A stretch of 64,000 bases of DNA, from assembly GCF_907165205.1 (NCBI RefSeq), contig NC_058189.1, positions 43,612,270 to 43,676,269 on the forward strand, read 5' to 3'. The notes beneath the pieces were generated by a model. The model was not told the DNA's origin, made no database searches, and saw only the letters and a list, made by a program, of their open reading frames with translations. This DNA is from Coccinella septempunctata. Taxonomy: Eukaryota; Arthropoda; Insecta; Coleoptera; Coccinellidae. The translations under genes and the position numbers were made by a program. Shown piece by piece: positions 12,301 through 27,300 of the stretch. Positions within the stretch are counted from its first letter, which is position 1, and each line of letters starts with the position of its first letter.

Positions 12301-15300
12301 GGCAGCAACGAGGGCAGCAATCAGCACATTTGAAGTATTCGGATTCCATTTCGAAATATTTATGAAAACGTATTTTGTTAATAGTTGGCATCGCAGGTTT
12401 TCATGACTTTTTTTCAACACAAGAGTTATGGCCGTTTGAACCGTTTCAGTAGTCAATGATTAAATTCTTAAACCATGCACAGAATTTCTATGAACATCGT
12501 TTAAGAAATTAATCATTGATTACTGAAACGGTGCAAATGGCATTTAAATTGTTACAAATAATTAACATATTTCATGATTGAAAATCATATGGCATATTTC
12601 ACTCAACAAATGAGAGTTGCCAGTAGAGGGCTATATTCTATGAAGAATAGTATACTTCAGAAAAACCAATGGATTTATCAATCTAATTGTAACAGTGGTG
12701 TACAGAAACCATCCCTGAAACGACACGTAGTTTTAGAGAAGTCGTTATTTTGAATAAATACTTTTCTGTTTGTTTATATTCGAAATAATGGGTGATTCAG
12801 ATGAAATTACTCAAAATATCTACCGAGGTTCGTTATTCAAACTCCCAGTGTCTTCTTAAAAATATTCTGCTCCTAAATAGAGCATATTTGTTATTGAATG
12901 TAGATTTTCCCCAGATTCAATTGAAATTTTGTACCAAATTTCCTAGTCAGAAAACAATTCTCTACCCTATCATACCGCTCGAGACTGGTAAGGTAGGTAA
13001 AATATAATTCAATGAGCCGTATTTCAAAAACTTCAAAAAATTCTAGAACTCGAACCGAAAGAAAATGGTTCGTAGTGTGATTCAGGTATGTTGTTTTCCA
13101 CTAGATGACACAATATATGAAATTGAAAACTGCGCTTCCTTTGTCACAATATTTGCTCAGGTTATTTTCTATTTTTTCATGGTGGGGTGAGTAAAAGTTT
13201 CTTTGTATGAGAAACTATGTAACTTCATTGAACGCGACCCTAGATTCATGAACTCAGGCTCTAATTTGAACGGCATCCCAAGTAGATTTCAGAAACATAA
13301 CACATTGAATATTTGAATCGGAAATTAGAGGGCTTTTTATTTATAACATCTTATTATTATGATTTTCATTGGAAATTTCAAATGGGATATATCTCCAAGC
13401 TACCAATAAAGATCCAAATAGCTTTGCCTACTATTGACTTATCAAAACTGCAAAATCGTATCTCTTGTCGTTTCGAGATATCGGTATTTCATCAATTAGG
13501 GTCACTACCCTTAATAAACTTTTTATAAATAAAATTACATACACAGAAATCACCGGACGATGTCTTCCTATCGAAAAGTTATTTTCACAATATTTCCCAA
13601 ACTACAGATTCGATCAAGATGAAAACTGTGCTTGCTCTCCACAATGATGTGACATTCGTATAAGTATATTTAAAGAAGCTGTCATTATTTATCTGTTTCC
13701 TTGAGCGTTATGACATTTCATAAATCACTTGTCACGATTTATGAACCTTAATTCACTTGTCTATCAAACTACTAGTGTTTTATAAAATATCAAATAAGTA
13801 CATCGAATTTAAATTCTTAAGTGCGAATTTGTTTGGGGAGAAGGAAAAATATGATAATTCTAAAAAAAGTCGTGGAAAAATTATAGTATTTTACAAGTAT
13901 ATTATGGCTGTTATTCACTTTGATGATTTATCAAATTCAACTTCCTCTCGTTAGGTGAACGTCATCTGCGTGTAAAGTACCTATCCTTCATAATATTCTC
14001 GTTGAATAATTTAGTATTTGTAGGTTCTTGAAAGTTTTGAGCATTATCTGGAGAATGTTTTCCGAAATGCAGATGTTTATTGGGTTTTCTTATTATCACG
14101 ACTTCGTCGAAGTAATTCAATGTTTCAATTCAAGTAACTATTTGCTGAAATATTTGAAAAATAATTCGAAAAACCAACCTAGGTTTCTTCGAAAGTGTTA
14201 GACCTTATAGATAAACAGACATAAATGATTATTAGATTCGATTACGAATCAGTCAGACCGTTCCATCTCTTCAGACAATTTTAGGTTTGAAATTCAGGAA
14301 TTATAGATATTTGGACAAATATAATGCCCTCTTTTCTAGGAACAAGCACGCAGAATGGTTGATTATAGCAATGAATATCTCAATAGTCATGAGGATAGCT
14401 TCAATCTCGGCTAAAACATTTTTTTCATATTAAACTCCCCAGAATGACTAGATTAGAGTGAGAAGCTGACATAAGCGTTCTTCTAGGAACCTAGGGAACT
14501 CGGTTTTAGTAGATACCAACAGTACCACCTTTTTCAAAAAAATTCTGTCAAGTTTTTCCAATGATGAACTTTCAGACCAAGAAAAAGGAATATAGCAGCA
14601 TCCTTTGTTATTTTCGTATACCTATGTGCAGGGTGTTAACTTAAGGTGCGGCAATATTGTATCAGGTGATCCCTCGTCCAAAAAGAAAAATATGCACCGC
14701 GTCTGAAATATTGTGTGCGAAAAATGATAAATTTTCTCAAAAAATGGGTCATCCGCCTACTATCTGTTTAAGCGACTTTTTTAGGGGAAACCAACCCTCA
14801 AACCTACCCTTATTTATCGCAAGGTAAGAACTTGAAAACCACATTTCTTGTAACGCCGGAGTGTCAAAAAAGTAATGTTCTAAATCAAACCGTTTTGAAA
14901 AAAAAACGTGATAAGAAGTTAGAAAACACTGAATTAAATATCTCAAAGTCGAAAATTTCTATTCAGTTAATCATGTCGACCTCATTTTTTGTTTCGAATA
15001 GTAAAAGACTATGAACATGTCCAAAATTTTCACGAATTATCCATTCAATTTTATCAACGGCAACATGAGAAATGTTGTTTTTGACGCCCCATATCTCAGA
15101 GGGCTGCATTTGTGACCCCATGTTTCTTCACGACGTTTCGGACAAGGATCATCTTCTTTGGTACAGCCTGTATTTAAAGATATGCAGATTTTCTAAAAAT
15201 TAATAATAAATAATCTGTTCAACCGGCGTCCATTTTTTTTCTCAACTAGTGGGATAACCAAATGAATTTTGGCATCGAAATCGAAATAGTGCTAATAACC

Positions 15301-18300
15301 CATCACATTTTCTAACAAATCTTTGAAATAGGAAAGATTCGGCCGCTTGAGGTTACGGCCAGAAATTCTAAGCTTCGTGAGATGTTGCGTTCATCACAAT
15401 TGGGTAATATTCAGGTTGCGTAACGTTCATTGTTTCTCTTGCTAGATTCCAAAGTCTCATGACAGAAAATATTGAATCAAAAATATCAAGAAGTTGGAAA
15501 TGCAAGTTGATTGAGGATCATCTGAGCTTTGGTGAGCTTATCCGAATCGGAGTCCAAAGCATCGCATAGTTATGAAAAGCTTGCACAACGCGAGATTGCC
15601 TCTGATACAGCGTGAATAAGTGGTCCCTCATTCACGGTGTAAAAATAGTTGTTCCAAAAATGGTCGCTTGAAACGCGATATTCGAACGTTAAAATAACTT
15701 GGCCGGTCCTGCATCGCTCCCTCTCTCTCCATCTGCGCGATATAGCACATGTGGGAAGTGACAAGCACATTTTTATTGGTTTATTATATTTTTGGGGCTG
15801 AATTATCACCGGTTTATTAATTCCATTTTTATGGTATAGAAATAAGCTTGCATATAAACATGATTTAGTTCAATTTCGGAAAACGATCTTGAATTTATGT
15901 ATTCTATCAAATCTGAACCTTATTGTAACATTTTCGTCTATTCCCTAAAGTCCGCTTGTAACAGCCGAGAATTCTCTAGTGAATTCTCCAAAACTTTGCC
16001 AAGAATACGGCAGAGATTATTTTGCATGCAACTGGACAGTGAATTCTACCGAAAGTGCGTATGTAACTACAGAGAATTCTCGACGCATGAATTCATGAAT
16101 AAATTCTCTAGAGAATTCTCGGCTGTTGCAAACAGGCTTTATGAAGAATTTCTGCTGAAATCTCAAGCAACATCAACTAGAATTCCAATTCTTGTAGACC
16201 TAACAACCAGTTCTATCAAAAGCTTTCATGAAGGTTTATGAAAGTTTACTTCTAAATAATCAGAGTTAAAAAAAATGATTTCACTTGAACAATTGAATTT
16301 TCAAATTTGAATTAATTGTCATTGATGATTCGTTTTAAGTACCCCGTCCCCTGTCTAACTTTTCTATATAGGAAACAGAAAATAATGCTCAACAGTCTCA
16401 ACAGGTCTAATTCATATTTTCTGAAATGTTTTGGACTCATTTTCTCTACAAACATAATATTTTGTCGTATCATTCAGAAAAACGGCTAAATCGACGATCA
16501 ATTAAACTTCGACCTTGAATAACTTTCAACTGAGTTCATTTATCGAAAAATTACATCAGATCTTTTTTGTAGAGCGTTAAATTCTCTATAAAATATAGGA
16601 AGGATAATTGCAATGCAATGTATGGTTCATTAGTTATAAAAATCAGAAGAACAAAAATGTTTTTCCTGTGTTATTTTTATGGAAAATCGAAAAGTGCAAT
16701 GCGAAAACATAAACATTAATATTAAGGGCTAATATTTTTCTATTTTGGCAATTAAACGAAACTTTTGAGCATGGTTCCGAGAAGGAATAACTTTTGTTTT
16801 TGAAACAGCCTTCAGAACCACTACTCCAAATCACTATTTCGTACCTAAGTATCGAATCGAAACTTGGGAAATTGATGGAACTTGAAAGTTGCCTGCGAGG
16901 TTGCCTGTCTACACGTCGGTATAACACCCTTATCATATACAGAGGACTATTTGTATTGTATAAGTTCGCATCAATTCAATAATTGATTATCGATAGGAAC
17001 TCTTGCTATTTCCACGATGATATTATTGAAATGAATCTTTTCTGAAAAATTTTCCCTAGATCTATTAGTCTTGAACATAATGCACTCAGTTTTATCCACA
17101 TTAAAAATAATACCGTTTTGACTACACCAGTTACGAGTAGATCAAAAACTGCAGGATTTTTTGTCTTCGCCTTTCTAATAAGTGCATTTACGTCATCTAC
17201 AAACAGAATGTTTGGACAAAGAGTTGTTTATATATAAATCATTTATATATAAAATAACAAGAAACGTTTGAAATAAATACACAAAGAGATGATGTTGCTC
17301 CGGGTGTCTTATATGGATCAAGAATTTTGCGTTTATACTTCAAATTCCATTCAAATTAGGTAATCGAATAAAAAAATATATATCCAAGTTTTTATGTGGA
17401 AAATATCTAACTGCGAAGGATAAATAACACTAGAGAATGTTATAGAACTAATGAAATGAACAACTGTTCACACGACTTTTTTATATAACTTTAGGTAGGT
17501 ATGTGTGGATTCGAATCTATAAACAATATAATTTGTTTCTACATGATTCTGAAAAATAATTATAAAAATAATGGTACTAAATGGTCATTACAGCGCATCA
17601 ATCTTTTATTTGTTTATGCGTTATATAGAAAAACAAATATTGCTTTTAGGATTCAATTTGCTGTACAAATTTGAAATGATCAAAGAAGGTCGTGCAACGA
17701 AAAATTCAAGGAAGCTTGTAGGTTATAAAATTTCTATAATGTTCTCTACTATTATTTTTTGATTTTAGATTAGGTATTTTATCGACAGTTCCGTGTTTGG
17801 TTTTCTTTATTTCTATTTTATCGTTCTCTAGTCAATGAAGAGTGATTTTAGCCAGAAAAATTCATTTACGTAAATGATAATGCGATTATGACTCTATTTT
17901 AACAGCTCTTTATGACAACCTTACACATTGTAGTTTGATGCTTCTCAATCGATTATCAGTTGAAAAATGGTTCACAAATTTTGGAAAGAGTCAGTTGCAT
18001 AAACAATAACAAAGTTCGTTCAATGTTTATGCTTCTTTCAGTTCCACTAAAAGGAGTAACTTGAGGAAGTTTCAAAATTAAACTGGAGCTCTAGAATTGT
18101 TTTTATCATTCATTCTCCTTATGAAACATTACAATTTCTCTAACCTAGTTTCGATTAGAAACAAATGAATCTGATTCGAATCACTTCAAAAAATTCCAAC
18201 ATAAGTAGCCTTATTCATCTCTTTCTCATTTTTGCAGTGCATGGAGCGCATCAAGGATATCAACAAATAACTGGATTTGGTCCAAACGCCCAGCCTCCAG

Positions 18301-21300
18301 TTTTCGAGAAGGTATTTAGTAATGCCCGTTTTGCACAAGGTGGTGTGGCCTCATTCGAAGGTCGCGTGACAGGAAAACCACAACCAACCGTGACTTGGAC
18401 CCGAAATGAAGCCCCACTAATCAATTCCAATAAACATAGATTGTCCTACAACGAAACGACTGGAGATATCACTCTCCAGATACACCAAATCGGCCCTGGT
18501 GACGAGGGAGAATACGTATGTACTGCCAAAAACCAATATGGAGCCGCAATTTGTTCTGTTTATATTCAGCCCGAAGGCATGCAAATGCCACATGTTCAAA
18601 GACAAGGATACCAGAAAATCGAAGAAACCACGTCTTACACTAATGGACATTTCGTGGAAGACTTCAAAATCGATACGTTCGAATATAGACTCCTGAGGGA
18701 AGTTTCTTTCAGAGAGTCCATAACGAGAAGATACGTCAATGAGAAAGATACCGTGATCTCTACAACGGTGGAAAAATCATTGGGACCTCCAGCACCGCCT
18801 CAAATAGCGCAGAAACCTAGGAATTCGAAACTTCTCGAAGGTTCTGACGCTGTCTTCACAGCCAAATTATCTGGAAATCCAAGATCCAGAATCACATGGT
18901 TCAAGAATGGCCAAAGAATTACCGAGTCGCAAAAATACGAAACGAACTTCTCAAATAACCAAGCTTCTCTCAGAGTGAAGCAGGCTCAAAGTCAGGATTC
19001 TGGCCATTATACTCTACTTGCTGAGAATCCTCAGGGTTGCGTAGTATCGTCTGCATTTTTGGCGATTGAACCAGTAAACACCCAAGAAGGTCTCATTCAT
19101 GAATCTTCGTTCAAGCAACAAGTCACCGATACTGAACAAACTGATACCGGAAAAACTTTGGCGCCCAATTTTGTCCGAGTGTGCGGAGATAGAGATGTCA
19201 CCGAAGGAAAAATGACTCGCTTCGATTGTAGAGTAACTGGAAGACCATACCCGGAAGTTACATGGTATATAAACGGTAGACAAGTTGTGGATGATCACAA
19301 CCATAAAATCTTAGTGAACGAATCTGGAAATCATGCTTTGATGATAACCAACGTTAGTAGAAACCATTCTGGAATTGTGACATGCATCGCAAAGAATAAA
19401 ACTGGAGAGACCTCATTCCAGTGCAATTTGAACGTAATCGAAAAGGAACAAGTTGTGGCCCCCAAATTCATAGAGAGATTCTCGACCATGAATGTGCGAG
19501 AAGGGGAACACGTTGTTCTACAAGCTAGGGCTATTGGCACCCCAATCCCGAAAATATCGTGGCAGAAAGATGGCGTTGTCCTCACGCCTGGACCGAACAT
19601 ACGTATTATGAGTGAGGGTGGAGCATCAGTTTTAGACATCTCCAATGTTAAATTGTCTGATGCAGCTTGGTATCAGTGTACTGCTCAAAATGTTGCCGGT
19701 TCGACAGCAACCCGCGCCAGGCTGTTCGTTGAAACACCACAAGGTCCAACCCCCGAACCAAGACGTCTGCACCTGCCTCGTCCAACGAAAGTCATCGAAC
19801 CTGAGTAAGTGCCATCAAATTCATAAAAGCTTGTCGGTATATAAGAAACACTTTCCGTGATTGTTCAAACGCAATTACCCCAACATGTACGATTAAAAGC
19901 TGTATTTCACACCACTTTCTCACAAATCTCATCTGTTAAATGCAGCCTCAAAAATGAATTTACCTGAAGAAGAAAGAGAAGAGAGGTTACAATTTTTGGC
20001 AGCCTAATAGCCCAACCATCTTTCCCTGACGAAAACAGGTTTCATATAATTTTCACATTTCTGAATTGAATTTCATTGTCCGTATAAAGAGAAAAAACGT
20101 TTCATTTGAGTAAACATTTTTAATTTAATCCCACTTTAACCAAAAAATAATTTGTTCCATCTCTTCTTAATTTCTTGAATGAAGGGTATAGTTATTTGAT
20201 AGATATCGATTCTATAACTTTGTTCAAAATATGGAGCTTCCTAAAATAAAAGATATTGATAAATAAAAAAATGTTCAACGAACGAAAAGGAACGATATTT
20301 TTTTGAATCAGTAAGAAAGACGCCTTGGCCTACCTATTTCTCTTGGTGGACCTATTCGACAAACAATCTGGTTTGCTTTATACTAAACCAAGTTCGTTGG
20401 AGTCTGCGACATACAATGTTAAAAGATTTTCTATTTCAATCATTATTTTTTAACGTAAATAAAACCTTTTTTATATTCCTTCTTACGTTTTGAAAAACTT
20501 CAACTCGAGTTTATCGGCATGCTGTGCATATTCTTACTTTCAATTCTTCTACATCTCGTGTTTCAAACACGATCGACTTTTATTGTTCCCAGAGGAAAAA
20601 TTTTGAAGATGTCAAGTCTGGGGAGCGTGATGGCCATACAGTCTCTCTTTTACCAACCAATTTTTCTTGGAAATGATATTCATTGAAGGATACCTAACTG
20701 ATAATACTTGCTCGAATCTCCATGAAGGAGTAATGGATCTGTTAATAACACCAGGTTCAGAAAATCCACTCGATGAGAATGATAATATAATTTTAAATCC
20801 AGTGAGGCATTGGCTCACAGATCATTTCCAAGACAGATGGCAGAAGAGGGCCACCACGCCCTCCAGACTTGACACCTTCACATTTTTTCCTCTGGGGAAA
20901 AAACGAACACAAAGTTCTTTGTGTATAAAGCACAGACATGTACAGAGAATTGAGAGTAAGAATACGCACAGCATGCCGAAGAATTCAAGTTGAAGTTTTT
21001 AGAAACGTAAAGGTCAAATTTAAAAATACATAGATTATATTTTTGTCTACAAACTGATGGAAAACATTTTGAAAATTTTTAGTCCAAATATCTAACGTGA
21101 TATCATGGAGCTAGAACTAGTGGAATTTACGAAATGTGCAAATAGTTTGTATCTCAAATTTCGTAACAGTCGCGAAATGGAAACAGAAACATAATACTTG
21201 AAAAAGATCTCCCATGAAAACACAACATGCAGATAATGCAGATACATATGTTAGTGATCACCTGGGGATATAGCAAAAGAATAATTGCAGAAGGAGATCG

Positions 21301-24300
21301 AAAGAACTTGGGTTACTTCGGTATTGTTTCCCCCCCCCCCCTCAATTCACCAATTCACACTCGCGCGCATCGGCGTAGCTATCATAAATCTAGGCTGCGC
21401 CGAGCAATGAATTTGAAAAATATACTCCTCATCTACTATCTCGACTCCCTTGACTAACTCATGAAAGTGTATAATTCAACATTACAAATGACCGAGACAT
21501 TAGATGAACAACTTTTTAGCAAAAAAATCAAAGTTATTTTTGATTATCTTCTCTCCATCTTTGCTCATCGTCTACGCCGAGCTAGTGCTAACGAACCAGG
21601 GAGCTGTCAGGGAGCTCGATTTTGCCATCTTTTATGTCATCAACCTTCCAATCGGTTTTGAACTGAATTGCATCTCTTTTGCTATATCTCCTATGGCCAT
21701 ATTGTTTTTTCTTCCACATTTTAAAATGCATTTTGTCATCGAAATGATCTGCATCTGATTTTCAACTGAATCGACATGAAACCGAAGAGATAATCTTGAA
21801 TATACTCATACATTTCTCCGTATAGTTTAGATCAAGTTGAGAGTTTAAGACACTCAAGATAGTATATTATCTCTCAACAGAAGAACAGAAGTTCACAGGA
21901 TCCAGTGCATTTGAAAATATTTTAATTGGAAACCTGTTTTCTGCGAGAAAATCGAAAAACTTATCCAGCCTTAATAAAGATTTCCCTTCGTTAGGCAAGC
22001 TCTTCGAGCAGGAAAATTAAACTACGATTTTATTTCTTCAGACCCGAACCTGGCCCAGAAGTGATTTACCTCCGTCATGTTGAACGCGCTCGACCTCATG
22101 CACCTCCGTCCGAAACTGATCGTGTGTATCCACCACCTCAGTTCATCATACCGTTGCGTGATGCAGTACAATTCGAAGGAGGTAAAGTCCATTTCGAAGC
22201 CAGGATAGAACCCGTTGGCGACCCTACCATGATTGTGGAATGGTTCGTCAATGGAAAACCTTTGGAAGCCAGTAAGTCCATATCCTCACTAAATAAATTA
22301 GAGATTATAACATTATCTCGTTTCAGGCTCGAGAGCTACTTCCATTTTCCGTTTTGGATTCATAGCATTAGATTTGATAAGTTTAGTTATGAGAGATAGT
22401 GGAGAATACGTTTGTAGAGTAACTAGTTCTACTGGTTGCGTTGAATCCAGAGCGCTTCTCTCCGTGAATCCTCGAGCCTCTATCGAACAGACAAGTCAAC
22501 ATCCAGAAAGTCTGCAATACATTCAGCAACTAGAGGATTACTCGAAATTCCAAAGATCCGAGAGTTACGACGAAACGATTAACCAAAGACCTCATTTCAT
22601 CCGACCACTCCACGACCTAGGAGAACTTCAAGAGGGTAGGAATGCTCACTTCGAAGCTCAACTGACACCTGTCAGTGATCCCACAATGAAAGTGGAATGG
22701 TATAAAGATGGAAGGCCAATCACGGCCAGTTCACGAATCAGTACGATATTTAACTTCGGCTACGTTTCTCTCAATATTTTGCACCTACGGGCCGAAGATG
22801 CGGGATCGTACACAGTTCGTGCTGTTAATCGTCTGGGAGAAGCAATCAGCACAGCTACTCTACAAGTTATCGTCAGATCTACTGTAACAGGAGACTTGGG
22901 AATTCCAGAACAGCAAAGATACATCGAACAAGTTGAACAGTTGGAAGCATACCAACAGCAACAACACCAAAAGTACGTTATGGAAACGCCCGAATGCTCA
23001 GCACCTCCTGAATTCAAGACCCCTATTAAAGACCAACACCAAATACGCGAAGGAGGATTCGCACATTTCGAAGCCCGTTTAGAACCAGTGGGAGATTCCA
23101 CTCTCAAAGTGGAATGGCTTCGCGATGGAAAAACAATCGAGGCTAGTTCTAGAATTACTAGCTTCTTCAATTTTGGATACGTTGCACTCACGATCAAAGA
23201 TGTAACCGTCCATGATGTCGGAAATTACACCTGCCGCGCATACAATGCAATGGGACAAGCTACTACCACAGCACAATTGAGTGTGGTTAGCAAAAAAGAT
23301 ATCATTTTTGATTCACAGCACCCCGGAGGTCTACAGAAAATACAACATTTAGAAGATTCAAGTAGATACTCGAGAAGGGAGCAGGAAGAAGTTATTGTGA
23401 CCCAAAAACCTAGATTTATGGGACCTCTCAAGGGAACAAATAAGATTGTAGAAGGTCAAAGAGCTCACTTCGAAGCTCGCGTTGAACCTCAAAGCGACTT
23501 GACCATGAAAATTGAATGGTACCATAATGGCAAACCTATTCAAACTGCCAATAGGATCCAAACTTACTATGACTTCGGTTATGTTGCTCTCGACATTCTG
23601 AGTGTCAGAGCCGATGATGCTGGAACGTACACTGTCGTGGCAAGAAATGCCTTGGGAGAAGCTCAGTTGTCCGCCTCTATGGTCATTGAAAGTAAGTACT
23701 TAAAATTGTCAATTCTCAATACCTACTAAACTAACAGGACCAAGAGACGTTGTCATATAACAATAACGCAAAGCTTTTACTTTGACGTTTCATTTATTAG
23801 AATTAGAGATCATCAGTAATTTGGAAATTAGGAAAAACAATATATCACTGGTCTGTCCATTCGGAGCTTTCTTATAAAATACAGACACATATAGAATTTC
23901 ATTGGGAAACAATCCCATAACTCGACTTGAACGATACTTATCGGATCCAGTTGTGAATCTGAACCAATATTGTCTCAGGTTCCTGAAATTTAATGTTATA
24001 ACTCAACTGCAACACCATTTTTGAGTATTTATCTATCCTTCACCTTGATTCTTCATTTCTCGCTCATTATCCTATCCTCCCATCGGTTAGCACTACTTCA
24101 ACCAAACCCTGAGTAATCTTTCTTTACTCAAAAGACATGTATCAGACTAGAACTTGACTGTGTATAATTTGAAGTCACAAAATACTTACCCATCCTTTAT
24201 TTCTACCAGCTCGAGCAAGCATCGATACAAGGAGTATGCACAGAGGAACCTACGATAAAACTAAGCAATTAGAGGAATCTAAATTCGTAGAACCACAATA

Positions 24301-27300
24301 CCAAATCGAGGAGATCTCCAAATCCAAACCGATATTCACGGTACCGCTAACTGATCCCCAACCTGTATCTGAAGGTAGAAATGTCCACTTGGAATGTCGT
24401 TTAGAGCCAATGGGAGATCCAACAATGCGAGTAGAATGGTATTGCAACGGAAGGCCTATAACTGTGGGATCAAGATTCCGAACCTACAATGATTTCGGTT
24501 TCGTTGCCCTAGACATCATTCATGCTACTGCAATCGATTCCGGTGAATACACAGTGAGAGCTGTGAATCACTTGGGATCTGCTCATACATCGGCATGTGT
24601 GAGGGTTATAGGAAGATCTGATATAATCACAGATACTCAACACGAACAATCGTTAGAGCAAATCCAGTATTTGGAAGATTCTTCACGTTATCGTAAACAT
24701 GTTACTGAAGATGTACAAGTCCTTCAGGCTCCTCAGTTCACAAGACCGTTACACAACATCGAAACGGTGGAAGGAACGAACATTCATATGGAATGTCGTC
24801 TTCAACCTATTGGAGATCCTACCATGAAAGTCGACTGGTTTGTGAACGGAGTTCCTGTGAAAACTGGACATCGGTTCAGACCAGCATATGATTTCGACTA
24901 TGTTGCTCTTGATCTACTGAGTGTTTATCCGGTAGATTCTGGAGTTTACACTTGCCAAGCAAGAAACCAGTTAGGAGAAGCAGTTACCTCTTGTTCTGTG
25001 AGAGTAATTGCCAAAAAAGACCTACTACTCGAAACACAACATCCCTCAGGTCTGGAAAAAATTCAGTATCTAGAGGATTCATCAAGATACAAAAGAACAG
25101 AATTTGTTGACGAACAGGTTACAACAAGACCAAAATTCATCACGAAACCCAAAAGCTATGACAATATGTCAGAAGGTTCTCACGCCCACTTTGAGTGTAA
25201 ATTAGAACCTGTAACCGATCCTAATTTGAAGGTTGAATGGTTCAAAAACGGGCGTCCTATTACTGTCGGGCATAGGTTCCGACCAATCCATGATTTCGGT
25301 TACGTTGCTTTAGATATTGTCGACTTGATTGCTGAAGATTCTGGAACCTACACATGTCGGGCAACAAATCTTGTAGGTTCGGATGAAACAGTTTGCGCCC
25401 TACGATGCAGAAGCAGTGGACAAATCATTACATCTTCACAAAACGAGCAGGGTCTACAACAAATCCAACACCTCGAGGATAGATCTCGTTATCACAGAAG
25501 AGAAGAAATTGATGAGACGACAACTCAAGCCCCTACCTTCACAACATCCCTGAAGAATATCGAAATCAAGGAAGGACAAAGGGCACACTTCGAGTGTCGC
25601 ATAATTCCAGTGTCAGATGCTACAATGAAAGTTGAATGGTTCCATAATGGCCAACCGTTGAAGTCCGGCTCAAGATTTACGGAAACCAATAGCTTCGGGT
25701 TTGTTGCTTTAGATATACTGCACACATATCCTGAAGATTCCGGTACTTACACATGTAGAGCAACCAATGCTCTGGGAGAAGCTGTAACTTCTTCCGTTTG
25801 TTTGGTTCATTCCAAGAAGTCGATTTATTCTGAAACTGTTCATGAAGGCGCTTTGATGAAATTACACGAACTGGAAGATTCCAGTCGCAGTCAACGAACA
25901 GTTGTACAGGAAGAGATTGTGACGCAAGCCCCTGTGTTCACAATGCCAATCAAAGATGTTCAAGTAGCTGAAAATCAAGCGGCTCACTTTGAAGCTCGAC
26001 TTATTCCAGTTGGAGATTCACGACTCAAAGTAGAATGGCTAAGAAATGGGGTACCAATTGAAGCATGTAAGTTGTATTAATTAATTCCCAAAAGTTTCAC
26101 TCACTAAAGGTTCCTATTTGTAGCTAACCGATTGACAACTATGCACGACTTTGGATATGTCGCTCTGAATATGAAATATGTTAACCCAGAAGATTCCGGT
26201 AGTTACACGTGTAGGGCTGTGAATGATCTTGGTGAAGCAGTAACTTCTGCAACCTTATTTGTTCAATGTAAGTTGACTTTGTTTTGATTTTTATGGTCGA
26301 ATCTATATTATATTTGCTTTTATCAGCCAAAGCATCCCTTCAATTGGAATCTCAACACGAAGGAGCTCTTCAGAAACTTCGTCAGTTGGAAGATCATACC
26401 AAATACCAACGGCGTGAGGAGGAAGAAGTTGTTGTAACTCAAGCTCCTCATTTCTCCACACATCTTAACGGACCATCTGAGTTGATTGAAGGACAAAGCG
26501 CTCATTATGAATGCAGAATAGAGCCGTACCCAGATGCAAATCTCAAAGTCGAGTGGCTACATAACGGCAAACCACTCACAACAGGTCATAGATTCCGCAC
26601 AGCCTACGACTTTGGATTTGCCAGTCTGGATGTCTTATCGGTATATGCCGAAGACTCCGGAGAATACACCTGTAGAGCGACAAATCGCTTAGGTACAGCT
26701 CAATCATCTGTAAACACCAATATCAAATGTAAGTAACATTGTCATTCGTTTTCTTCTTAAAATTTGAAATTAATAGTATGAAATTGACCTAATCAGATCA
26801 TTGTTTCAGCTAAAGCATCCATAATTAGAGATACTCAACACGAAGGAGCACTGGATAAGATTCACTATTTGGAAGATGGATCGAAATACAAACGTGTCAG
26901 CAGAGACGAAGCTATTCTATTAGAGAAACCTCAATTCGGCAGAGGACTGAAGAATATTCAAAACCTACCAGAAGGCTCAAGCGCCCATCTGGAAGCTACT
27001 CTCACGCCAGTCAATGATCCTACAATGAGAGTTGAATGGTATTGCAATGGAAGACCTATTCAAACTGGACACAGATTCAAAACTACATACGATTTCGGAT
27101 ATGTGGCTTTGGACATCCTCTATGCCTACGGAGAAGACTCCGGTACTTACATGTGTAAAGCTCGTAACGCAGTTGGTGAAGCAGTTACCACTGCAGCGGT
27201 TTCGGTAACTACTAAGAGTGGATTAGAGTTAGAGACACTGGATGAACAGAGACTCAAGAAAATCAGAGATCTCGAAAGCTACGAAAGACCCAAGAAAGAA

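Larger units (their letters stand above)
7056..18237. other. intron 1 (11.2 kb)
   Basis: Bounded by CAG|GTTAG and TTTTTGCAG|TG. I saw no coding exon. It contains the transposon remains listed separately (7803-8577, 9259-10474, 12428-12543, 15947-16140, 17030-17225). The first intron of muscle genes often carries enhancers, but no binding-site cluster could be demonstrated by eye. A stretch at about 14630-15175, between GCAGGGTGTTAAC and TACAGCCTGTATTT, also looks transposon-derived. Confidence 0.75.

Noticed and set aside
15897..16241. 114-residue open frame in intron 1
   Set aside because: It is the translation of the inverted-repeat MITE at 15947-16140.
18165..18237. Start of a protein at ATG 18165 with a hydrophobic, signal-peptide-like beginning
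   Set aside because: The acceptor at 18237 and phase-matched joining to exon 1 reproduce the expected Sls N-terminus; the hydrophobic stretch is intron.
21325..21345. Poly-C run as a functional motif
   Set aside because: A simple homopolymer in intron 2; nothing links it to a function.
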